From NCBI GenBank assembly GCA_040877415.1, contig JBBDNV010000144.1, positions 1-64,000 on the forward strand: a DNA stretch of 64,000 nucleotides. Direction: 5' to 3'. Positions 37,189 to 43,970 of the stretch are shown one piece after another. The position numbers and the translations under genes were made by a program. The DNA is from JBBDNV01 sp040877415. Its GTDB lineage: Bacteria > Planctomycetota > Planctomycetia > Pirellulales > PALSA-1355. Numbering within the stretch: position 1 is the first letter of the stretch; each line of letters starts with the position of its first letter. Under the pieces are notes generated by a model. It was given only the letters and a program-made list of their open reading frames with translations. It ran no database searches and was not told the DNA's origin.

Positions 37189-37971
37189 TCAGAAGTCGGC
37201 GGCCGCTCGCCGGCGCCGCGTTCTTGTCAGGGGCAAAACGACCGCGACTAGGGTTCCTTTGCCGGGAGCGCTGTGGATCGAAGCCGATCCGCCGGCCAAC
37301 CGCGCGCGTTCTTTGAGCCCTTCCAGTCCGAAGTGCCCTTTGCCGACCGCGTCGGGATCGAATCCGACGCCCGAGTCGCGCACTTCGACACGGACCGTGC
37401 GGCCCCGCTGGGAGATTTTTACTTCTCCCTCCCGCGATTGGCTGTGACGCGCGAGATTCGCGAGCGATTCCTGCACGATGCGGAACAAGGTCGATTCCAA
37501 TTCGGGCGCCAGCCGCCTGGCTTTCATCGAATGCGTGAAGCGAATCGCCAGGCCGCGGCCATTGAACTCATTGACGAGATACTCGATACCTCCGGCGATT
37601 CCCTGTTCGTCGATGATGAGGGGGCGCAGGCCGCTGATCATGCGCCGCGCTTCATCGATGCACTTTCGCAGCAGCGTGCGGGCTTGTTCGAGCCGCCGGG
37701 CGTTTTCGCCCTTCGCGCCGCCGTGATTCGCGTGCATCGCGTCGAGGAACATCAGCGCGCCGATGACGTCTTGCAGGATCGTGTCGTGGATCTCGTAGGC
37801 CACGAGCTTGCGGTCTCGCTCTTGCGCGGCCAGCGTTTGCTCCATGACGCGCCGTTCTCTCTGGAGCTCGGCGTTCTTGCTCGAGAGTTTCGCGGCGCGG
37901 ACCGGGCGAGACCGGCCTGCGCCGGTTTTGCGCGTCTTGTCGCGCTTTTTGCCGCCTGAGGTTTCTTTCAT
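37189..37971 (-). CDS. Soluble histidine kinase, HisKA_3 (NarX/LuxR-linked) type
   Basis: A 260-residue kinase with no membrane segment. A basic N-terminus and coiled coil (SKNAELQRERRVMEQTLAAQ) lead into the HisKA_3 dimerisation domain with the phosphoacceptor His62 in AYEIHDTILQDVIG, then HATPase_c with the N box (LFRIVQESLANLARHSQS), DSGVGFDPD (G1) and GHFGLEGLKERARLAGG (G2). Such kinases normally pass phosphate to a NarL/LuxR-type response regulator; none is present in the window, so it is an orphan here. Its signal is unknown; sensing must be cytoplasmic or through a partner. Start ATG at 37971 lies after an in-frame run from 38010 that lacks support. Confidence 0.85.
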   Translation of the reverse strand: MKETSGGKKRDKTRKTGAGRSRPVRAAKLSSKNAELQRERRVMEQTLAAQERDRKLVAYEIHDTILQDVIGALMFLDAMHANHGGAKGENARRLEQARTLLRKCIDEARRMISGLRPLIIDEQGIAGGIEYLVNEFNGRGLAIRFTHSMKARRLAPELESTLFRIVQESLANLARHSQSREGEVKISQRGRTVRVEVRDSGVGFDPDAVGKGHFGLEGLKERARLAGGSASIHSAPGKGTLVAVVLPLTRTRRRRAAADF

Positions 37972-38107
37972 CGATTGATCCGCACCGGGTGCAAGTCCGT
38001 GGTCTCGCAATCGACGCCACGCGCCAGTCCGGGCCCGCCTCCACGCGCGACTGCTTGAGCAATAGGAATTATACGTTGTGCATGGGAATTGTCGCGACGG
38101 CGCGCAG

Positions 38108-39295
38108 TCAAAGCTGCGCCACGAGCAGGCCCGTTAGTTCCTCGTCCGACAGGCTGCGCGGATTGCCGTTCATGCTGTTGCCGCGAGAATCTCGCACGAG
38201 ATCGGGAATCTGGTCGGCGCGCACGCCGATCTGCGAGAGCCGGCGCGGCACGCCGATTCGCCGGCAGATTTCGTCGATGCGCTCGATCAGGGCATCGGCG
38301 GCCGCCGCGTCCGGCACGTCGCCCAGCCCGAGCGCGCCGCGTGCCAGTTGCGCAAGCTCAGCCTGGCTGGCTTCGCGATTGGCCGCAAGCGCCACCGGCA
38401 GCATCGTCGCGCAGGCCAGGCCGTGGCGCACGCCGCAATGAGCTCCCAGCGCGGCCGCCACGCCGTGCGCCATTCCCAATCCCGAGTTCGCCAGCGCCAT
38501 GCCCGAGACGAGCGCCGCGTGAGCCATCGCCTCGCGCGCTGATCTCGAGCTTCCGTCTTCGACGGCTTCGACGATGGCCGGAAGCGCCAACCGCAGACCG
38601 CCGGCGGCCAAGGCCTGGGGAATCGGCCTGGCATTGCGGGAGATGTAGCTTTCGATCAACTGCGTGATCGCGTCCATGCCGGTCTCGGCGGTGATGGACG
38701 GCGGCAGCGAAACGGTCAGTTGCGCGTCGGCGATCACCACGCGCGGAGTCATGCCGTCGCCGCGCAAGCTTTTTTTCACACTCGGCGAGTCGACCGAGAT
38801 GACGGCGTTTTTCGTGGCTTCGCTCCCGGTGCCGGCCGTGGTGGGGATGGCAATCACGCCGAGCGGGCGAGCGGTCAACTGCAATCCGCGTCCGACGCCT
38901 TCCAGGTAGTCGCGCACCGTCGAGCCTTCGATGTTGGTCGCCATGGCGGCAGCGGCCTTGGCCAGGTCGATGGCCGAGCCGCCTCCCAGCGCGATCAGCA
39001 TATCGTCGTCTGCCGGCGCGAACTCGCGAATGCGCTCGGCCGCCGTGTCGACGTCGGCCACCGTGGGCTCAGCGGTAATGGTCGCCAGCTCGACGGCTTC
39101 GACACCGTGTTCGCGCAGCACCTGGCGCAACTCGGCGGCCAGCCCGGCCTTTTCCAGCGTGCGCGAGCCGAGCACGATAAAGGCCCGTTTGCCCAAGCGG
39201 GCCGCCAGCGGGCCGACTTCTCGCCAACGTCCCCAACCGAACACGATCCGCTCGGGAGCGAGAAAATCGTAGTTGGTCGGCCAGGAAGGGCTCAT
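38108..39295 (-). CDS. Iron-containing alcohol dehydrogenase
   Basis: A 395-residue member of the iron-type (group III) alcohol dehydrogenases that reduce aldehydes or oxidise alcohols with NAD(P). The N-terminal nucleotide-binding half has IALGGGSAIDLAKA and PTTAGTGSEATKNAVI. In the C-terminal half the metal site has Asp in GMDAITQLIESY and His in SGLGMAHG and CGVRHG; the position that is usually the first His ligand (GMDALTH) is Gln here, a variation also seen in some subfamilies. The substrate is not evident. The ATG at 39295 fits the family start. Neighbours do not form an obvious pathway. Confidence 0.87.
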   Translation of the reverse strand: MSPSWPTNYDFLAPERIVFGWGRWREVGPLAARLGKRAFIVLGSRTLEKAGLAAELRQVLREHGVEAVELATITAEPTVADVDTAAERIREFAPADDDMLIALGGGSAIDLAKAAAAMATNIEGSTVRDYLEGVGRGLQLTARPLGVIAIPTTAGTGSEATKNAVISVDSPSVKKSLRGDGMTPRVVIADAQLTVSLPPSITAETGMDAITQLIESYISRNARPIPQALAAGGLRLALPAIVEAVEDGSSRSAREAMAHAALVSGMALANSGLGMAHGVAAALGAHCGVRHGLACATMLPVALAANREASQAELAQLARGALGLGDVPDAAAADALIERIDEICRRIGVPRRLSQIGVRADQIPDLVRDSRGNSMNGNPRSLSDEELTGLLVAQL

Positions 39296-39459
39296 GTCGC
39301 ACCGAGAAATCAGAAAATCTGCAAACCGGGCGCCCGGCGTGCAATGGTGCCTTGTATTATCTTCTTGGACGTCGCGCAGGCAACGGTCGGCCGGCCACGA
39401 ACAGCCCCGCGAAGCGGCCCTTCGCGCGAGGCTTTTTCCGGTGCTTTCGTTGAGCTAGG

Positions 39460-39873
39460 ATGAGCGGTATGAACGTTGAAAGCGCCCGGCGCGTAATGGA
39501 AACGACGTGCCCCGACACCGCCAACCAGTATCTTCGCTTCGGCTGGAAGCTGATCAACCAGTACGTCGTCGAAGCAACGGCCGACGCGCCGGCGACGGTC
39601 AGGTACGTGCTGGCCAGCGTTCGCCGCCTCGACGATACAAGGCAAGTGGTGACGCTGACCGATCCGGCGGCGGTCAACGAATACTTGGAGCTCGGCTGGA
39701 AGCTGATCGACAAGCACGTCGCGGCTTCAACCGATCCCCAGCGGCGCGACGAAACGCTGCACTTCGTCCTGGCCTGGCAGAGCGACGACCAGCCCCAACG
39801 ACCCGGCGCGGCGAGCGCGGCGGATCGGCCGCTCGAAGGGACCCTCGAAGCCGACGAGGAGCTTAGCCAGTGA
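39460..39873 (+). CDS. Hypothetical protein with internal duplication
   Basis: A 137-residue (or 134, if the ATG at 39469 with AGGA eight bases upstream is used) protein with no recognised family. Two copies of a roughly 40-residue unit are visible: ANQYLRFGWKLINQYVVEAT followed by RYVLASVRRLDD, and VNEYLELGWKLIDKHVAAST followed by HFVLAWQSDD. Each unit is an aromatic helix then a strand. The acidic tail (EGTLEADEELSQ) is probably disordered. No signal peptide; cytoplasmic. It precedes the sugar-isomerase-like gene by 32 bases on the same strand, so the two may be co-transcribed. Confidence 0.65.
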   Translation: MSGMNVESARRVMETTCPDTANQYLRFGWKLINQYVVEATADAPATVRYVLASVRRLDDTRQVVTLTDPAAVNEYLELGWKLIDKHVAASTDPQRRDETLHFVLAWQSDDQPQRPGAASAADRPLEGTLEADEELSQ

Positions 39874-39905
39874 TCGGTACGGCACTTTCAAGCTGACGAG
39901 CCACC

Positions 39906-40856
39906 ATGCCCACCCGAGCTACGCGACGAGCCATGTTCAGCCACGCGATCACCGCCGCCGCGTCCGCGGCTCTGTTGGCCAAGACCGCGCCGGCGGAAGC
40001 CGCCGACCGGGCGGATGACGAACCGTTTGGATACTGCTTCAACACGAGCACGATTCGCGGACAAAAACTGCCGCTGGTCCGCGTGCTGGAAATCGCCGCC
40101 CGCGCCGGCTACCGCGGCGTCGAACCGTGGGTCGCCGAGCTCGACGAGTACGTCAAGACCGGCGGCTCGCTTGCGGACCTGCGCAAGCGGATCGCCGACC
40201 TGGGGCTTTCGGTCGAAAGCGTGATCGGGTTTGCCCACTGGGTCGTCGACGACGACGCCAAGCGCGCCCTGGGCCTGGAAGAAGCCCGCCGCGTGATGGG
40301 CATGACCGCCGAAATCGGCGGCACGCGATTGGCCGCGCCGCCGGCGGGCGTCTCGGACCACGACCGGCCCGATCTTTCGACGATCGCCGCGCGCTACAAA
40401 GCCTTGCTCGAGCTGGGCGACCGGCACGGCGTCGCGCCGCAGCTCGAACTGTGGGGCTTTTCGCCCGTGCTGGGCAAGCTCAGCGAAGTGACGTTCGTGG
40501 CTGTCGCGGCCGCCCACCCGCGCTCTTCGATCCTGCTCGATTCGTATCACCTGTACAAAGGCGGCTCCGACTTTGAAAGCTTGCGGATCGTGTCCGGCGG
40601 AGCGATGCACGTGTTTCACATCAACGACTATCCGGCCCATCCGCCACGCGCGGAGATCACCGACGCGGCGCGCGTCTTTCCCGGCGACGGCGTGGCTCCG
40701 CTGGGCACGCTGTTGGGCACGTTGCGCGACACCGGCTTTCGCGGCACGTTGTCGCTGGAACTGTTCAACCGCGAATACTGGAACCAGGACGCCCTGTACA
40801 TCGCCCGCGCCGGATTTGAAAAAACCCGCGAGGCGGTGCAGAAGGCGCTGGGTTAA
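39906..40856 (+). CDS. Exported sugar phosphate isomerase/epimerase-like TIM barrel (AP_endonuc_2)
   Basis: A 316-residue protein. The N-terminus MPTRATRRAMFSHAITAAAS carries an Arg-Arg pair followed by an Ala-rich stretch, suggesting Tat export. The mature domain is a xylose-isomerase-like barrel: GYRGVEPWVAEL at the first strand, AAPPAGVSDHDRPDLS, LELWGFSPVLG, SSILLDSYHLYKGG, VFHINDYPAHPP and TLSLELFNREYW, with the acidic and His metal-binding residues (Glu in LELW, Asp and His in LLDSYHL and HINDYP, Glu in LELF). These are usually sugar isomerases or epimerases, or inositol-type enzymes, common in planctomycetes. The substrate is unknown. Confidence 0.82.
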   Translation: MPTRATRRAMFSHAITAAASAALLAKTAPAEAADRADDEPFGYCFNTSTIRGQKLPLVRVLEIAARAGYRGVEPWVAELDEYVKTGGSLADLRKRIADLGLSVESVIGFAHWVVDDDAKRALGLEEARRVMGMTAEIGGTRLAAPPAGVSDHDRPDLSTIAARYKALLELGDRHGVAPQLELWGFSPVLGKLSEVTFVAVAAAHPRSSILLDSYHLYKGGSDFESLRIVSGGAMHVFHINDYPAHPPRAEITDAARVFPGDGVAPLGTLLGTLRDTGFRGTLSLELFNREYWNQDALYIARAGFEKTREAVQKALG

Positions 40857-40906
40857 GCATTCCACACTGTGCCACGGCTGGGTGTGGAGCAGGACTGGCG
40901 TGCAAC

Positions 40907-41518
40907 ATGGCAGACGATCCCGCAAGATTGATCGAGGCTTGGTTCGCTCAACACGCCGACGACGATGAATTCATCCGCGCGGAACCGCCGGCATACACCG
41001 CGTTCCCCCCGGGCGACGTCCCCGGAAAGTTCGTTTACGCCACGAAGCCGCATCCGGCGTTGCTGGCCCTTGACCAATGCGGCGAAAGTGCGCGGCTTGG
41101 AGTGATTGCGCCATCTCCCGGACTGCCGTTGGATTGCCACGTGGACTGGATGAGTCCGCTGGTCGCGGACCACGACCTATTGTTTCTGGGCGACATGGAT
41201 CCGGTCGACCTGCTGATCTTTGCCTGGGTGCGCGCCAAGCTATCGCCCAAGCCTATTGTCTATCTTGGTGTCAGCGACGCCTATTTGTTGGCGTTAAATG
41301 TCTCGATCGCCAGGTCGTTTACTCTCCAATTCACCCCCTCGGAACAGGAGTCAATGTCGCTCCTGTCGACAGTCTTTCCCGACTATCGCGAAGTCGTCGG
41401 AGAGTCGTGCTCGCGCTTGTTGGAACAGGCCCGTAAGATTGAACTAGAAGCGGTCGTGAGTGCGTTGGGATCGCCCGCCGTGCTATTGCTGCCGGCTCTG
41501 GGGGACGATCATGCGTGA
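40907..41518 (+). CDS. Hypothetical protein, possible degenerate Toprim-like core
   Basis: A 203-residue protein with no family I can name. The middle segment DLLFLGDMDPVDLLIFAWVR followed by SPKPIVYLGVSDAYL resembles the Toprim strand-D-x-D and the following WLG-spacer of topoisomerase VI A/Spo11 and JetD-type (Wadjet) proteins, but the preceding catalytic Glu was not found (RLGVIAPSPGLPLD at that place). An N-terminal segment DPARLIEAWFAQHADDDEFI is helical and acidic. The gene begins at the ATG at 40907, and its last eight bases overlap the start of the small CPXCG zinc-motif gene, so translation may be coupled. The similarity is only by eye and weak. Confidence 0.65.
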   Translation: MADDPARLIEAWFAQHADDDEFIRAEPPAYTAFPPGDVPGKFVYATKPHPALLALDQCGESARLGVIAPSPGLPLDCHVDWMSPLVADHDLLFLGDMDPVDLLIFAWVRAKLSPKPIVYLGVSDAYLLALNVSIARSFTLQFTPSEQESMSLLSTVFPDYREVVGESCSRLLEQARKIELEAVVSALGSPAVLLLPALGDDHA

Positions 41519-41693
41519 GGAAGCCTCGTACATTTGCGACTCGTGCGGCGAGGAGATCGTCATTCCCATCGATCCTTCGGCCGGCGCCTGCCAGCAATAC
41601 GTCGAGGATTGTCCGGTCTGCTGCCATCCTAACGTTTTGTGGATCGAGCTCGACGCCTCGGGCGACGTCCACATCCGCAGCGAGCACGAATGA
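41511..41693 (+). CDS. Small Cys-rich CPXCG-family protein
   Basis: A 60-residue protein with two zinc-knuckle-like Cys pairs: Cys9/Cys12 (ICDSCGEE) and Cys34/Cys37/Cys38 (DCPVCCHPN), plus VIPIDPSAG and QQYVEDCP, all conserved features of the CPXCG (Cys_rich_CPXG) family found in many proteobacteria and planctomycetes. It probably binds one zinc ion; its role is unknown. The ATG at 41511 is inside the last codons of the preceding gene (overlap of eight bases), an operon sign. A terminator follows at 41775-41816. Confidence 0.88.
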   Translation: MREEASYICDSCGEEIVIPIDPSAGACQQYVEDCPVCCHPNVLWIELDASGDVHIRSEHE

Positions 41694-41720
41694 CGAGTGG
41701 CGACAGCCGGCGGCGCGCAT

Positions 41721-41745
41721 ACCAGCCCGAAGCGCCAGCGAGGGA
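41721..41745. repeat. CCCGAAGCGCCAGCGAGGG intergenic repeat
   Basis: ACCAGCCCGAAGCGCCAGCG followed by AGGGA resembles short intergenic sequences I recall as widespread in Pirellulales genomes; only one copy is visible here, so the assignment rests on memory. Confidence 0.35.
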
Positions 41746-41774
41746 GCGCCACCGTTGAAATGCTAAACCGCAAG

Positions 41775-41816
41775 CGGCCGTGCAATGATGCTTTCGCGGA
41801 GCGCGGCCGGGTTTTT
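41775..41816 (+). terminator. Intrinsic terminator after the CPXCG gene
   Basis: CGGCCGTGC (41775-41783) pairs with GCGCGGCCG (41801-41809), nine pairs with one G-U, then GGTTTTT. It lies between convergent transcription units and serves the plus strand. Confidence 0.6.
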
Positions 41817-41832
41817 GTCGATACGCTCTAGC

Positions 41833-42522
41833 TTATACCGCCTCGGCGGGGACGTGGTGATCGAGAAGACCGTCGCGCATCCGCAGCGTGCGGTGGGCTC
41901 GGGCCGCGATCGCCGCCTCGTGAGTCACCAAGATGATCGTCTTGCCCGCCGCGTTGAGCGCTTCGAGAATCTGGATGATCTCCTCCCCCGTGGCCGAATC
42001 CAGGTTGCCGGTCGGTTCGTCGGCCAGGATCACACGCGGATTGTTCACCAGTGCCCGGGCAATGGCCACGCGCTGCTGCTGGCCGCCGGAAAGTTGATAC
42101 GGCCGATGATCGAGACGATCGCCCAGGCCGACCATCTCGGCCGTTTCGAGGCAACGCGCGCGGGCTTCGCGCGAGACGTTGCCCTGGTAATAGAGCGGCA
42201 GCTCGATATTCTCGACCACCGTCAACTGCGCGATCAGGTTGTACGATTGGAAGATGAAGCCCAGGTAGCGGCTGCGGATGTCGGAAAGCTCGTTGTCGTC
42301 GAGCTCGGAGACGTCCTCGCCGGCGAGGATATATTGTCCCTTCGTGGCTCGATCCAAACAGCCCAGCAGATTCAAGAGCGTGCTTTTGCCCGAGCCGGAG
42401 GAGCCCATGATGGCCACGAAGTCGCCTTCGGGGAAATCGATCGACACGCCGCGCAGCGCCCGCACGGTAACGCCTCCCTTGAGGACGTAGTCCTTGTGCA
42501 CGTCGATGACTCGGGCCGCCAT
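41833..42522 (-). CDS. ABC transporter ATPase, MacB/LolD type
   Basis: A 229-residue ATPase. Walker A GSSGSGKST, Q-loop FIFQSYNLI, signature LSGGQQQRVAIARALV, Walker B VILADEPTG with NLDSATG and the His switch VTHEAA are all intact. It has the short length and AIMGSSGSGKSTLLNLLG sequence of the MacB/LolD/FtsE subgroup that powers permeases with an extracytoplasmic domain. It sits 36 bases after the permease gene and is the last gene of the efflux operon. Start is the ATG at 42522; a GTG at 42528 would add two residues. It transports with the adjacent permease, fusion and outer-membrane proteins, perhaps exporting a lipid-like, peptide or antibiotic substrate. Confidence 0.93.
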   Translation of the reverse strand: MAARVIDVHKDYVLKGGVTVRALRGVSIDFPEGDFVAIMGSSGSGKSTLLNLLGCLDRATKGQYILAGEDVSELDDNELSDIRSRYLGFIFQSYNLIAQLTVVENIELPLYYQGNVSREARARCLETAEMVGLGDRLDHRPYQLSGGQQQRVAIARALVNNPRVILADEPTGNLDSATGEEIIQILEALNAAGKTIILVTHEAAIAARAHRTLRMRDGLLDHHVPAEAV

Positions 42523-42558
42523 TTTCACGCGAAGTCAATCCTCAGCGCGGGTCAGGAA

Positions 42559-43923
42559 CTATTCGTGGCGCAACGCTTCGATGGGATCCATCTTGGCGGC
42601 GCGCTGCGCCGGGTAAAGGCCGAACACTACTCCCACGCCCACGGAGATCAGAAAGGCCGCAATGATCGACCAGGGCGCGATGCGGGGCTCCAATTGCTGG
42701 ATATTCGGCGGGAGCGAGGTCATGACGTCGGGAAATAACCGGCTCATCACGGCCCGCGTGCCCGTGATCGCCGGATGGCACAGGAAGCCGAAAAACACTC
42801 CCAACAGGCCGCCGGTGGCCGAGAGCACGACCGTTTCGCTCAAGAACTGGGTCACGATGTCGCGCTGTTTGGCCCCCAGCGCACGGCGAATTCCAATCTC
42901 GCGCGTCCGCTCGGTGACGGTGGCCAGCATGATATTCATGATGCCGATGCCGCCCACCAGAAGCGCAATGCCGGCGATCAACACGAGCAGTAAATTGAAC
43001 ATCATTTGCAGCACCTGGGCCTGCTGCAACAACTCCTTGGGAACGACGATCGCGTAGTCGACGACCGGGTGGAAACGCTGCAAAAGCTTGCGGATGATCT
43101 CGGCCGTTTCGTCCACCTCTTCCAGCTCGCGAACCGTGACGGTCACCTGGCTCAGCTCGACCTGTTCCCCCTCGCGGCTGCCGGCGCGCGACGTGACGAC
43201 CATGTCGCCGATACGATCTCTCAAGGTAGTGAGTGGAATGTAGACGTCGAAATTGAAATCCTGGGCCGCCATGCTGCCGCCGATGCCGGCCGACGGCGTC
43301 CTGGATCGGGTTTGTCCGATGACCACGTAAAAAGCATCTTCGATTTGCAAAAACTCGCCCACCGGATCCTGATAGGGAAACAGGGCCCTGGCCGTTTCAT
43401 CGCCGACGACGCACACGTTGACGGCGTCTTCCAAATCCTTGTCCGACAGGAACCGCCCCCGCGCCATGCGAAGATTGTTCATGTCCACGTATTTCGCGGT
43501 GCAGCCTACCAGGCGAACGTCGGTCACGTAGTCCAGGTAGCGCGCCTCGCGGGTGATCTCCCGCATCGGCACGGCCTGGGTCAGAGTCGGAACGTTGGCG
43601 ACGATGCGCTCGTAGTCGTCTCGCAACAAGCCGTAGGCAATGACAAATCCGCCGCCGCGAGTGGCGTCGGCCGGCGGCTTGGTGCTGCGCACGATGATGT
43701 TGTTGGCGCCCAGGTCCTTGATCTGCTGCTGGGCCTGGTAGCTGACGCCTTCGCCCATGGCCACCAGCCAAATGACCGCCGTCACTCCGATCAAAATGCC
43801 GAGAATCGCCAGGCCGGAGCGCAGCTTGTGCAAGAGCAAGCTCTTGAGTCCCAACCGGAGGGTTTGCCAGACTTTCGAGCCCAAACGCCTAACCCTGTGA
43901 GTGGAAAAGTGTCGCGAGGGCAA
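42559..43923 (-). CDS. ABC transporter permease, MacB type (FtsX-like)
   Basis: A 454-residue permease. The first membrane helix (about 30-55; KLRSGLAILGILIGVTAVIW) is followed by a large periplasmic MacB_PCD domain (about 70-290) and three C-terminal helices (near 315, 365-385 and 420-440) with ERTREIGIRRALGAKQRDI, the FtsX hallmark cytoplasmic loop. This matches MacB without its fused ATPase. No ATG is available at the N-terminus: TTG at 43923 or, more plausibly by neighbouring sequence, TTG at 43884. It lies 47 bases after the membrane-fusion gene on the same strand. Confidence 0.9.
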   Translation of the reverse strand: MPSRHFSTHRVRRLGSKVWQTLRLGLKSLLLHKLRSGLAILGILIGVTAVIWLVAMGEGVSYQAQQQIKDLGANNIIVRSTKPPADATRGGGFVIAYGLLRDDYERIVANVPTLTQAVPMREITREARYLDYVTDVRLVGCTAKYVDMNNLRMARGRFLSDKDLEDAVNVCVVGDETARALFPYQDPVGEFLQIEDAFYVVIGQTRSRTPSAGIGGSMAAQDFNFDVYIPLTTLRDRIGDMVVTSRAGSREGEQVELSQVTVTVRELEEVDETAEIIRKLLQRFHPVVDYAIVVPKELLQQAQVLQMMFNLLLVLIAGIALLVGGIGIMNIMLATVTERTREIGIRRALGAKQRDIVTQFLSETVVLSATGGLLGVFFGFLCHPAITGTRAVMSRLFPDVMTSLPPNIQQLEPRIAPWSIIAAFLISVGVGVVFGLYPAQRAAKMDPIEALRHE

Positions 43924-43970
43924 CGGACTCGCAATAGCGAAAGTCGCCCCGGGGCAAGCGTGAAGCGCGC

